From: Alkalithermobacter thermoalcaliphilus JW-YL-7 = DSM 7308
Lineage (GTDB): Bacteria; Bacillota; Clostridia; Peptostreptococcales; Peptostreptococcaceae
Direction of reading: 5' to 3'
DNA length: 64,000 bases
Assembly: GCA_001584565.1 (NCBI GenBank)
Contig: LSFY01000001.1
Coordinates: 544,001 to 608,000, forward strand
Part shown: positions 35,534-43,860 of the stretch, one piece after another
How the letters are laid out: each line of letters opens with the position of its first letter
Numbering within the stretch: position 1 is the stretch's first letter
The notes under the pieces: model-generated
What the model was told of the DNA's origin: nothing
Seen by the model: only the letters and a program-made list of their open reading frames with translations
Databases searched by the model: none
Program-made: the position numbers and the translations under genes

Positions 35534-35740
35534 ATGAATAAAGAAAAATTAAAGCAATATGCACTTTGGGCTTCTGTATTTGCATTTATACCACTTTTAC
35601 TTGAAGCTTTTGGGGTAGATGTATTGCCTCAAAACTATGCAGAAATTACAAAAGCATTTTTAGGGATTTTGGTGTTGGCAGGGATTATATATCAGCCAGA
35701 AAATGAAGAAGATAAAGAAGAGGAGAAGGGGCAGGATTAG
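35534..35740 (+). CDS. Holin
   Basis: 68 residues, two hydrophobic segments (YALWASVFAFIPLLLEAFGV and AFLGILVLAGIIY) and a very acidic tail (PENEEDKEEEKG), the usual pattern of small phage holins. It is the last gene of the lysis cassette, ahead of a terminator and border repeat D. Confidence 0.78.
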   Translation: MNKEKLKQYALWASVFAFIPLLLEAFGVDVLPQNYAEITKAFLGILVLAGIIYQPENEEDKEEEKGQD

Positions 35741-35757
35741 CCTCTTCTTTTTTTTTT
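35715..35757 (+). terminator. Terminator at the end of the late module
   Basis: AAGAAGAGG (in the holin 3' end) pairs with CCTCTTCTT followed by about eight T. Confidence 0.75.
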
Positions 35758-35779
35758 GCCTATTTTTATGGCTATATAA

Positions 35780-36245
35780 TAGATTTTTAAAAATGTAAAA
35801 AATAATTGACCGAAATAATGAACAATACACCATGTATAACGAAAAAAAATAGAATTGATTTCATAAAACTTGGTAGAGCAGTATTACTATTTAAAGCAGT
35901 AATTTAAATTAGTATATTTATTTCAGTGATAGTATTTTTCTTTTCTTTAGTGTTGTTATAAATATAGATATTACGGGCTTAATTGCCCTAAGGCTTCGCA
36001 ATAATCCCATAACTGTAAATAAATTTGCCTCTACATTTTTTAAATTTAATGAAAATCATTCTTTATTTTTTAAAAACTTTAAAGATGTTGATTATAAAAA
36101 TAGTAAAGAGGCAATAACACCACAAGCATTACAATACACATTTCCTCTCCATTAGGGGAGACATATAAATTAACAAATTTACTAAAGTAAAACCCTTATA
36201 GAATACAACCCTACCAAAAAGTAAAACCCTTATAGACTACAAAAT
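35780..36245 (+). repeat. Module-border repeat, copy D
   Basis: Same orientation and block order as copy A: GAACAATACACCATGTATAA (35820-35839), the 28-base core at 35973-36000, AATGAAAATCATTCTTTA, the CCATTAGGGGAG hairpin near 36148, and two AACCCTTATAGA units. With copy C it frames the 24.6-35.7 kb module as an inverted pair. Confidence 0.87.
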
Positions 36246-36279
36246 AAAACAAAATTGTATAAAATAATTTACAATTTTA

Positions 36280-36308
36280 GTTATATTTCTCCTTTACATA
36301 TCTATAAT
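36280..36308 (+). promoter_or_regulatory. Phage-type promoter GTTATA-17-TATAAT
   Basis: GTTATA 36280-36285, TATAAT 36303-36308, ahead of gene 36351. Confidence 0.75.
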
Positions 36309-36350
36309 ATAAAAATTAAAAAAATACACAATAAGGAGGAATAGAGAAAA

Positions 36351-37130
36351 GTGAACACATTAGAAAAAATTAAAAATAAAATACAAATAATAGAAGAGTG
36401 TTTCGATATAGATGTTTATAAATATGTAGAAGAAAAATATGGACAAGATTATTGTAATATCCTACATGGAAAAATAGAAAATAAAGAACTTATAGAAATT
36501 CTAAACACTTGTAAAAATAAAGAAAAATGGACAGGGGCAGTTGACTACGCTAAGGATGTCCTGCTCGGTTGGGTTACAGAGGATTTAGTTGTAAATATAA
36601 TAAATAACTTAAACGGATTTACTTGTAACTTAAATTCTGTAGATGCAGAAAGGAAATTCCTTAAAGCTAACCAAGTAAAAAGTATCCCAGACTTATTAGT
36701 AGAAAGGGAAAGAATACAGGCAAACAATGGGAAATGTGTGAGAGAGAAAAATTTTATGGTTGAAATAGTAACGGATTTCAATGGCTTTTGGGAGCAAAAC
36801 AAAAAACTTCACTTTAGAACTACAAAGTTAGATAACTTAAAAAAACACGCAGAAAATAACACCGTTTGTGTTTTGGCTTTAGATTTAAAAAATAAGAAAT
36901 TTGGTTTTATAAAAATAAATAACAAAACAGAAGCTAAATATATAGAAAAGCACAAGAGCTACAAAGATAAACCAGCATGGGAAATTAAAATAGATTACAA
37001 TAAATTTAGAGACATAACAGTATTAAAAGATGCTAATTACTTGCAAAGCCTCCTTCTAAGGGGCTACATAGTCATAATAATAGAGAGCTATCAAAGCTCT
37101 CTTATTCTTTTTAATCTCGAGGACCCATAA
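36351..37130 (+). CDS. Hypothetical protein beside the restriction genes, 259 aa
   Basis: GTG start after AAGGAGGAATAGAGAAAA. Not recognised. SIPDLLVERE followed by FMVEIVTDFNGFW gives a D...ExV spacing like a PD-(D/E)xK nuclease with the lysine replaced; this is weak. The C-terminal half alternates beta and helix (VCVLALDLKNKKFGFIKIN). It converges with the restriction endonuclease, overlapping it by 20 bases, and uses a phage-type promoter. It could be a nuclease, an R-M accessory or another defence gene. Confidence 0.5.
   Translation: MNTLEKIKNKIQIIEECFDIDVYKYVEEKYGQDYCNILHGKIENKELIEILNTCKNKEKWTGAVDYAKDVLLGWVTEDLVVNIINNLNGFTCNLNSVDAERKFLKANQVKSIPDLLVERERIQANNGKCVREKNFMVEIVTDFNGFWEQNKKLHFRTTKLDNLKKHAENNTVCVLALDLKNKKFGFIKINNKTEAKYIEKHKSYKDKPAWEIKIDYNKFRDITVLKDANYLQSLLLRGYIVIIIESYQSSLILFNLEDP
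37082..37114 (+). terminator. Terminator inside the 3' end of gene 36351
   Basis: AGAGAGCT and AGCTCTCT pair around ATCAA, followed by TATTCTTTTT. Confidence 0.65.
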
Positions 37131-38046
37131 ATCTATCTCCGTTATAATGGAGTAAATGGTCTGGCATTTCTGCAATCCATACTTCTGTCTCCCAAGCAAT
37201 TTCATCAGCGTATCGCTTAAAAGTGGACATATCTAAGAAACAAGTAACATAAATCTTTCCAGCAGTACAATCCTTTAACATTTCTTCCAATTCTATAAAT
37301 CGTTTTGGAGAAATGGGACCATGACTTGTAACAGCTTCACAAAGAAAAATCCAATTCTTATCCTTATTATATAACACAACATCAGGAAGTTTATCTTGTT
37401 CTACAAAAGGAATTCCAATAGCTTCAAGTTCTTTATCTAATCTATATAAATTCTTATCTGCTGTATCTCCCACATATAATAATTTAGAGCCTTTAGCAAA
37501 TCGTGAACCGAACTCCTCAATGATTAGTTTTTGTAATTCGTTATGTTCACCAGGAGAGAAAATTAATTCCTCATCTGTGTCTATTTTTACAGGGATTTGG
37601 TGTATTTGCCTTTTCATTAGATATTTTTCGGCTAATTTTTCTTTATTTTGTAAGAATTTTTCCAATTTAGTTTCCCATTTATCAGTCCCATATGATTTGA
37701 TTACATCTAATGCTTCTGGAGTGATTGAATATACAGTTTTACCACTGTTCGTTGGTCTTGTAGGGTCATCAGCATTTCTTTCTATAATTCCAGCTTGTTC
37801 AAGTTGGTGGATTGTTTGTCTCCTTATTGATTCTCTACTATTTTCTGCGTATTCAAAATTATATTCCTTTGCGATAAATACAATAATTTCATGAATTCCA
37901 ATTAAATTTATTGTTGCATCTGTCCAATTATCATTTTGCTTTAAATTTAATAATGCTAATAGAGTGTAAGCACTTCGGTCATTCTGTTGCCTTTTAGGCA
38001 ACCCGAGAAGTCTTAAGACTTCCTTAGCCTCTTCTATTTTTATCAT
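37111..38046 (-). CDS. BsuBI/PstI-family type II restriction endonuclease
   Basis: 311 residues. The N-terminal half has a winged helix (RESIRRQTIHQLEQAGIIERN) and the C-terminal half the BsuBI/PstI catalytic region: KLLYVGDTADKNLYRLDKEL, KLPDVVLYNKDKNWIFLCEAVTSHGPISPKR, with PD...E as the nuclease core. Characterised relatives cut CTGCAG; same specificity is inferred. Located 11 bases after the methylase on the same strand, giving an R-M operon carried by the prophage. Confidence 0.88.
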   Translation of the reverse strand: MIKIEEAKEVLRLLGLPKRQQNDRSAYTLLALLNLKQNDNWTDATINLIGIHEIIVFIAKEYNFEYAENSRESIRRQTIHQLEQAGIIERNADDPTRPTNSGKTVYSITPEALDVIKSYGTDKWETKLEKFLQNKEKLAEKYLMKRQIHQIPVKIDTDEELIFSPGEHNELQKLIIEEFGSRFAKGSKLLYVGDTADKNLYRLDKELEAIGIPFVEQDKLPDVVLYNKDKNWIFLCEAVTSHGPISPKRFIELEEMLKDCTAGKIYVTCFLDMSTFKRYADEIAWETEVWIAEMPDHLLHYNGDRFMGPRD

Positions 38047-38057
38047 TTTTATCCCCC

Positions 38058-39587
38058 CTATATTACGCTTTTAAAATACTTATTCTGATTTATAAAAAAA
38101 TCTTCTATAATTTTATCGCAAAATTCCACAGTAATATTGCTCTGATTTAGTGCAATTTGACCAATATTTATTATTTTTTCTAATGATGGAAGAGGAACAG
38201 CATTCATTTCTCCTGCATTTACTTGTGTAGAACCATTAAGGATTCTATAATACTTATCTACAAAAGAACTGTTTAAAACAGTAAATAGTCCATACAATTC
38301 CTCTTTACTAAAATCTCCATTTACTTTATAGATATAGTTTAAATGATTTTCCACTCCTATATAATTGTAATTAAATTGCTTTGTAAAATATAAAGCACAT
38401 TGAACTCTTTTAGCTTCTTCCTTAGAAGTAAATCTCTTAATTAAGATATAATCCTTATTTTCAATTAATAAGCTCTTACTTTTTTCATTTAGTAGTATAT
38501 ACTGAGGAGTTTTTTCTCTTTTAATAGGATGTATTATTCTATTATTGTTAAAATTAGAAGCCCATAATAATGGAACTGTATATTCGTTTTTTTTCTCTGT
38601 TAAAAATTCTGTAGCCCTAAAATCTACAACTTTACCCGTAGAAATTTTAAAGCCTAAGCTCTCCAAATTGTTGTTCCAGCTATTAAATAAATTTAAAACT
38701 TCCAATTCTTCTTGATTGGTTGGTATTAAAATATATTTATCATCTGTAGTTTTATCAATTAGTATATTTTTGCATACAGTTAACTTGGTAATATTATTAA
38801 AACTATCATCAGGACTTGTTGTTATATTTATTGTTTTAATTTCCTTATCAGTCTTTTTAGCTTTTAAAATTAAAGTCTCTTGTAATATTTTATCAGATTT
38901 AAATACATTTCCTCTATTATTAAAAAGATGAATATCAGTAATTTTAACATTATCCAAAAACCATTTCCTGAACTCCTTAAAATAAGCTCCAGATGTAAAA
39001 CTCCTTGGGTTAATAAAAATCATTTCGCCATTTGCTTTTAATAACTTTGCAGACATAGCCATAAATAAGAAATAAATATTTGGTTGACCATGTACTATAT
39101 CTTTCATGACAATAGCTTCATTATCATTTTTTCTTATCTTCTTATATGGAGGGTTTGATATAACTATATCAAATAATTCTTCCTCTTCTTTTTCCTTTAT
39201 TCCTTTCCAGAAACTTTCATTATCGAGGATAAAATTTTTGCTAACAATTTGATATCTAAAGTTTTTATTATCCTCTTCCATTATAGTAGATATAAGTTCC
39301 ATACTTTCCCGTAGTAGAGGGAGAACAGTCTCATTATTTTCGTATAAGATAACTTCTATATTTTCAATGTTGTTATTTTTTAAACACTTTTGACATAGAG
39401 CAGAAGTTAAAATGCCACTACCAGCTCCAGCATCTAATATTCTTATACTGTTTTTATTTATAGTCATTAAACTTGCCATATAAATAGCTATGGATGGCTG
39501 GGTAAAGAATTGTCCTATTTCTTTTCTTTCTTCCTTACTTATATTGTCCAAATAATTTAATGTTCTATTATAAATTTCGTTTATCAT
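38058..39587 (-). CDS. N6-adenine DNA methyltransferase, BsuBI type
   Basis: 509 residues. QFFTQPSIAIYMASL at the N terminus, SAM motif DAGAGSG (52-58) and catalytic NPPY (145-148) define a gamma-type N6-adenine methylase; the C-terminal half is the target-recognition region. First gene of the operon, so the methylase is made before the nuclease. CTGCAG, the likely site, occurs inside the prophage (25874-25879, 32870-32875), so protection is needed. Confidence 0.9.
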   Translation of the reverse strand: MINEIYNRTLNYLDNISKEERKEIGQFFTQPSIAIYMASLMTINKNSIRILDAGAGSGILTSALCQKCLKNNNIENIEVILYENNETVLPLLRESMELISTIMEEDNKNFRYQIVSKNFILDNESFWKGIKEKEEEELFDIVISNPPYKKIRKNDNEAIVMKDIVHGQPNIYFLFMAMSAKLLKANGEMIFINPRSFTSGAYFKEFRKWFLDNVKITDIHLFNNRGNVFKSDKILQETLILKAKKTDKEIKTINITTSPDDSFNNITKLTVCKNILIDKTTDDKYILIPTNQEELEVLNLFNSWNNNLESLGFKISTGKVVDFRATEFLTEKKNEYTVPLLWASNFNNNRIIHPIKREKTPQYILLNEKSKSLLIENKDYILIKRFTSKEEAKRVQCALYFTKQFNYNYIGVENHLNYIYKVNGDFSKEELYGLFTVLNSSFVDKYYRILNGSTQVNAGEMNAVPLPSLEKIINIGQIALNQSNITVEFCDKIIEDFFINQNKYFKSVI

Positions 39588-39657
39588 CTTCTAAAACCCC
39601 TTTTTCATTCTTAGTATTAATTGTATCATATTGTTCTATAAAATAAAGACATATAAG

Positions 39658-39784
39658 TAATCTGACACAATAAATATTAAGTAAGATAAAGAATGGCTTA
39701 AAATAAAGCTTTGCTATAAAACATAAAAAAGCTTGAGTTTTAATCTGACATAATGTATTATATAAGTATATTAAGTAAGATAAG
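39658..39784 (+). repeat. Direct repeats between methylase and recombinase genes
   Basis: TAATCTGACA and TATTAAGTAAGATAA occur twice, at 39658-39689 and 39741-39784 (the second with a 12-base insert between the halves). They lie in the divergent 211-base gap and could be operators for either gene. Confidence 0.65.
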
Positions 39785-39798
39785 AGAGAGGGATATAA

Positions 39799-40365
39799 AT
39801 GAGAACAGTAAGCCCTATAAAAGATTTAAAACATATAGAAATACTGAAGCTTTACTTTAAGAATAAAAATTTAAGGGATTATTTATTATTTATTTTTGGT
39901 ATTAATACAAATCTAAGAATCGGAGATTTACTAAATTTGAAGTTAGAGGATGTTTATAATGGGAAAAAGATTCGAGAATACATAGAACTAAAGGAGCAAA
40001 AAACTAATAAATTAAGAAAAATTCCAATAAATGAAAATATGAGGAAAGCACTTAAGGAATACATGAAGGAAGAAAAATTAAGAATGGAAGATTATTTATT
40101 TAGGAGTAAAAAAGGGAAAAACAAACCAATAACACGCCAACAAGCTCATTACATACTCAGCAAAGGAGGGGAATGGTGTGGAATAGAAGAGCCTATTAGT
40201 CCTCACAGTTTACGAAAAACTTGGGGTTACTGGGCTTGGAAAACGGGAACTAATCCAATGCTTATAATGGAAGGATTAAATCACTCATCATTAACAATTA
40301 CAAAGCGATACATTGGGGTTATGCAAGAAGAGTTAAATAAAGTATTTATTAATTTAAATCTATAA
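39799..40365 (+). CDS. Catalytic-domain-only tyrosine recombinase
   Basis: 188 residues, only the catalytic domain: R in TNLRIGDLL, HSLRKTW (HxxR), NHSSLTITKRYIG with His and nucleophile Tyr. The core-binding domain of integrases is absent. Such small recombinases are found in clostridial phages and plasmids and may resolve dimers or act with a partner. RBS GAGAGGGATATAA before ATG; control may be through the repeats upstream. Confidence 0.82.
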   Translation: MRTVSPIKDLKHIEILKLYFKNKNLRDYLLFIFGINTNLRIGDLLNLKLEDVYNGKKIREYIELKEQKTNKLRKIPINENMRKALKEYMKEEKLRMEDYLFRSKKGKNKPITRQQAHYILSKGGEWCGIEEPISPHSLRKTWGYWAWKTGTNPMLIMEGLNHSSLTITKRYIGVMQEELNKVFINLNL

Positions 40366-40408
40366 AATTATAAAACTAACATTATAAAAGTAAAGGAGTA
40401 ATAAATTA

Positions 40409-40576
40409 ATGAACATAACAGTATTAAAAGAAAAAATAAAAAACAAAATAAAAGAAAAAATAAGCAACAAAGAATATGTGCAAGATATTTTAGTAGAAAT
40501 TTTTGGAGATATTTTTATGATTGCATTTGGTATTCCATTGTTCTGGTTTTTTAGAGAATTTATTTTGTTACGATAA
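40409..40576 (+). CDS. Small membrane protein, 55 aa
   Basis: Starts after AAAGGAGTAATAAATTA. A basic amphipathic N terminus (KEKIKNKIKEKISNKEYVQD) and one hydrophobic helix (DIFMIAFGIPLFWFF). No family recognised. A terminator follows. Confidence 0.55.
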   Translation: MNITVLKEKIKNKIKEKISNKEYVQDILVEIFGDIFMIAFGIPLFWFFREFILLR

Positions 40577-40583
40577 AAATTAA

Positions 40584-40603
40584 AAAGCCCCTTAAGGGGC
40601 TAT
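40584..40603. terminator. Bidirectional terminator
   Basis: AGCCCC TTAA GGGGCT palindrome between convergent genes 40409 and 40609; T/A-rich on both sides. Confidence 0.8.
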
Positions 40604-40608
40604 ATATA

Positions 40609-41499
40609 CTATTTAAAGGGTAGTTTTTCTACTTGCTCTTTTAAAAAGTTAGTATTTATATGGGTGTAAATTTTGGTAGAATTTAAATCCGAGTGTCCAA
40701 GTAATTTTTGAACACTTAGCAAATCCACATTGTTTTGAATTAGTAAACTGGCGTAACTGTGTCTAAGCTTGTGGATTGTGTACCCCCTATCTCCCAACCC
40801 AGCTTTCTTTACATATTTTTTAAAAATATGCTGAGCTGATGTTGGGGATAGTCTATTCCCTGTAGCAGAAATGAAGACAGCCTGATTACTTAAGGGTAGC
40901 CTTGTTTGTAGATACGCCCATAAATCTGTTATTAAACTATCGGGGGCAGGAACTAATCTTTCTTTTTTACCCTTCCCGAATTTAATTTTAATAATATTTT
41001 GGCTAAAATCCACATCTTCCCAATTTAATTTTATAGCTTCTTGTCGTCTCATCCCTGTATAAGCTAAAGTTTTTATAAAGCATTTGTCCCTTAATGCGTT
41101 CTCTTCTCCGAATTTCATCGTAGCTTTTATTATCTCTTCTATTTCTTTATCTCCTAAATAAATCGGAAGTTTTTCCTCTCGTTTTGGAGCTTTTATGGGT
41201 CCCATTGGGTTTTTGTCTACATATTCATGTTCAAATACGAATTTAAAAAAACTACTTAAACTATTGATTTTTCTTCTAATTGTTTCATTTTCGTATTGTT
41301 TTTCGGTTTTTAGATGCACAAGATATTTTCTTATATCCTTCGTTTTAATGGTCTCTAACTCGGGTTTTATTCCGTTAGTAACCAAAAAATTAATAAAAAT
41401 CTTAAAATCGCTAAAATAATTCGCTTTTGTGTGGTTAGAAATGTTTTTTTCTACTGCCAAAAAATCAATAAATTCTTCAAAGATTTCCCAAATTTCCAT
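40609..41499 (-). CDS. XerC/D-like tyrosine recombinase (integrase 2)
   Basis: 296 residues: core-binding domain (SNHTKANYFSDFKIFINFL) and catalytic domain with TGMRRQEAIKL, HKLRHSYASLL and LGHSDLNSTKIYTHI. All catalytic residues are present. A GTG at 41532 opens the frame, but AAAAGGAGG lies directly before ATG 41499, so that start is preferred. Next to attR with its 5' end toward the att core; it is the second candidate for the rnpB integrase. Confidence 0.9.
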   Translation of the reverse strand: MEIWEIFEEFIDFLAVEKNISNHTKANYFSDFKIFINFLVTNGIKPELETIKTKDIRKYLVHLKTEKQYENETIRRKINSLSSFFKFVFEHEYVDKNPMGPIKAPKREEKLPIYLGDKEIEEIIKATMKFGEENALRDKCFIKTLAYTGMRRQEAIKLNWEDVDFSQNIIKIKFGKGKKERLVPAPDSLITDLWAYLQTRLPLSNQAVFISATGNRLSPTSAQHIFKKYVKKAGLGDRGYTIHKLRHSYASLLIQNNVDLLSVQKLLGHSDLNSTKIYTHINTNFLKEQVEKLPFK

Positions 41500-41531
41500 G
41501 CTCTTTTTCCTCCTTTTTGTGGTACAGAACA

Positions 41532-41556
41532 CTTATTAGTTTACTTTTTGCAAAAG
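41532..41556 (+). repeat. Inner direct repeat, right copy
   Basis: Matches 9978-10002 at 23 of 25 bases (around TTTACTTTTTG). It sits 33 bases upstream of integrase 2 and about 95 bases inside attR. GAACACTT and AAGTGTTC (41527, 41592) form a wider inverted repeat around it. Confidence 0.6.
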
Positions 41557-41650
41557 TGTGTTATTTACTAAACTTAATAAAGTTCTGAAAGTGTTCAAAA
41601 TACCATCTTTTGCAGGACAAAAAGCTTAAAGCGTTGTAGTTAGACTATAT

Positions 41651-41671
41651 CTCGGCTTATAGGCTTACTCA
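41651..41671 (+). other. attR core (prophage right attachment site)
   Basis: CTCGGCTTATAGGCTTACTC plus A, the displaced 3' end of host rnpB. The single difference from attL (G instead of A) restores one more C-G pair to the P1 helix, supporting host origin. Confidence 0.88.
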
Positions 41672-41683
41672 ATATTTATTTGT

Positions 41684-41718
41684 AAATTAAACCGTCTAAC
41701 AATTTGTTAGGCGGTTTT
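41684..41718 (+). terminator. Displaced native rnpB terminator
   Basis: ACCGTCTAAC and GTTAGGCGGT form the stem around AATTT, followed by TTT GTG TATTTTT. No gene now ends here; it fits the original end of rnpB. The rest of the gap to 41937 is AT-rich with a possible TATAAT at 41817, and I see no riboswitch. Confidence 0.7.
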
Positions 41719-41937
41719 GTGTATTTTTGTCAATGGTTAAGGTAGGACTTTCATCGAGCCTGCTTTGTTGTTATATTTAATCTTATTTTAATATTTACTT
41801 AAAATGACAATAAATGATATAATAAGAACAAAGTTTTCGTTTGAAAATTTAAAAAATACGTTTTTGAAGCACATTACAACTTTTCTAAAATCTATAATTT
41901 TTTATGAGTTTCAAAAAGTCATCAGGGGGGCTGAAAA

Positions 41938-43674
41938 ATGAGGACAAAAAACATCAAAAAGAATAAAAATTTATTTAAAAGAGTCAAAGTCAAAACAATT
42001 TTATTAACTTTAGTAACAATTTCGTTGTTATTTATAACTACAGTTGGTATTTTGGGATATTATGGTACAAATAAAGGTGATCAATTGATTAAAGATATGT
42101 ATAACAATAGATTAATTCCAAGCCAGAAAGCAGCCCAAATAAATGCAAACTTTTTATATATGAGAATAAATGCTAATAGAGCGTTTAGACTGAATGCTTT
42201 AAGAGAATATGACTCTCATTTAGATAGTAATATCAAAAATTTATATGCTGATATTCAAAATATAATAAAAGAATATGAAGAAATTGAAATGACAGATGAA
42301 GAAAAGAGATTGATACATAATTTAAAATCAAGTTTAATAGATTACATGGTTGTTTGGGAAAAAGCAAATTCCGTAATGTCAAAGAAGGAATTTTTAGAGC
42401 GTTTAACAGAGTTTGATAATGTAGGAAGTTTAGTTCAAAGAAATATAGATAACTTAATAGAATTAAACAGACTAGAAGCAGAAAAGTTAAACCAGCAAGC
42501 AGAGGAAACTAATAATACTGTAGCAAAACTAAATATTCTAATAATAATCATATCTTTAGTTTTCGTGTTAACTATTTCTATATTTGTGATTAAATTGATA
42601 GATTCAAGTGTAAAAGAAATGAGACATATATTAGAAAAAGTAGCAGAAGGAGACTTTACAACAAAGCTAACTATTGAAGGCAATAATGAATTTGATGAAA
42701 TGAAAAAATCCCTTACTATAACTTTAGAAAGCCTAAAAAATGCTTTATCACAAGTAATGGTAAATACACAAAACTTAAGTGCAAGTTCACAGCAGCTTTC
42801 GGCTACATCAGACGAGATGGCATCATCATCACAAGACCTTGCTAAAACAATGGAGCAAGTGGCACAAGGTGCTACATCACAGGCGAGCGACCTACAAGCT
42901 ATTGTAGATCTAGTTCACAATCTTGCAACTAATATCGAAAATGTTTATACGGAACTTAAAAAAGTAAAAGATGAAACTGAAAATACAACAGACAAAGCAA
43001 ACTTAGGAAACAAAGAAATGGACAAACTTGTAAAGTCTATTAATGAAATAAAAAAAGCTTTTGATACTGTTATAAATAAAGTACAAACTCTTACAACATC
43101 AGTAAAAGAAATAAACAATATAACAAATGTTATAAATGCAATATCAGAACAAACTAACCTGCTTGCTTTAAATGCAGCTATTGAGGCAGCAAGAGCTGGA
43201 GAAGCTGGTCGAGGTTTTGCAGTAGTTGCAGAGGAAGTTAGAAAGCTTGCACAGCAGTCAAAAAAATCTACAACAGAAATAGTTGATTTTGTAAGTTTAA
43301 TTCAAAATGATACTGAAGAAGTTATAAATACTTCAAACAAAGTAAAAGATTTTATAGATTCTCAAAATAGTATAGTTGATAATACAGTAATATCTTTTAT
43401 AGATATATTAAATTCAATTGAAAAAGTAGGTCCTTTAATGGATAACACTTATCAAAGAATGGGTGAAATGACAAAAGTTAAAGATGAAGTATTAGATAAA
43501 GTTGAAAGTATAAGTGCTATCGTTGAAGAAAATACAGCATCTTCTGAAGAAGCAGCAGCATCATCAGAAGAACTTACTGCATCCAGTCAAGAAGTTGCAT
43601 CAACAGCGCAAACACTAAGTGAAATGGCATTTGATCTAAAAAATATAGTAAACAAATTTAAAGTTGAATTATAA
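41938..43674 (+). CDS. Methyl-accepting chemotaxis protein
   Basis: 578 residues. TM1 (about 19-41), a helical periplasmic-side domain of about 150 residues of the 4HB type, TM2 (about 197-218), HAMP, then the signalling domain with the hairpin tip [35 protein letters not shown]. It passes ligand signals to CheA/CheW at the cell pole. RBS is the G-rich CAGGGGGGC. No chemotaxis genes adjoin it. Confidence 0.93.
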   Translation: MRTKNIKKNKNLFKRVKVKTILLTLVTISLLFITTVGILGYYGTNKGDQLIKDMYNNRLIPSQKAAQINANFLYMRINANRAFRLNALREYDSHLDSNIKNLYADIQNIIKEYEEIEMTDEEKRLIHNLKSSLIDYMVVWEKANSVMSKKEFLERLTEFDNVGSLVQRNIDNLIELNRLEAEKLNQQAEETNNTVAKLNILIIIISLVFVLTISIFVIKLIDSSVKEMRHILEKVAEGDFTTKLTIEGNNEFDEMKKSLTITLESLKNALSQVMVNTQNLSASSQQLSATSDEMASSSQDLAKTMEQVAQGATSQASDLQAIVDLVHNLATNIENVYTELKKVKDETENTTDKANLGNKEMDKLVKSINEIKKAFDTVINKVQTLTTSVKEINNITNVINAISEQTNLLALNAAIEAARAGEAGRGFAVVAEEVRKLAQQSKKSTTEIVDFVSLIQNDTEEVINTSNKVKDFIDSQNSIVDNTVISFIDILNSIEKVGPLMDNTYQRMGEMTKVKDEVLDKVESISAIVEENTASSEEAAASSEELTASSQEVASTAQTLSEMAFDLKNIVNKFKVEL

Positions 43675-43697
43675 AGCAGATAATAATATACAACAAG

Positions 43698-43731
43698 ACA
43701 ACTTGCTATGTATTGGCAAGTTGTTTTTTTT
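43698..43731 (+). terminator. Terminator after the chemoreceptor gene
   Basis: ACAACTTGC and GCAAGTTGT stem with eight T. Confidence 0.87.
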
Positions 43732-43762
43732 GCCGAAATTTATTTTGTCTTGATATATTTTG

Positions 43763-43790
43763 TTGACAACCAACTAGAGGATGATATATT
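43763..43790 (+). promoter_or_regulatory. Promoter of the FAD/rhodanese fusion gene
   Basis: TTGACA 43763-43768, 16 bases, TATATT 43785-43790. Confidence 0.6.
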
Positions 43791-43860
43791 ATAATATTAC
43801 AATATATAGATTTAAAAATAAACTCGTAAGAATTTAGAATAGATCTAAGGAGATGATAAT

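Noticed and set aside
41720-41937. Possible cyclic-di-GMP riboswitch upstream of the chemoreceptor
   Set aside because: I could not find the conserved GEMM junctions or a terminator/antiterminator pair.
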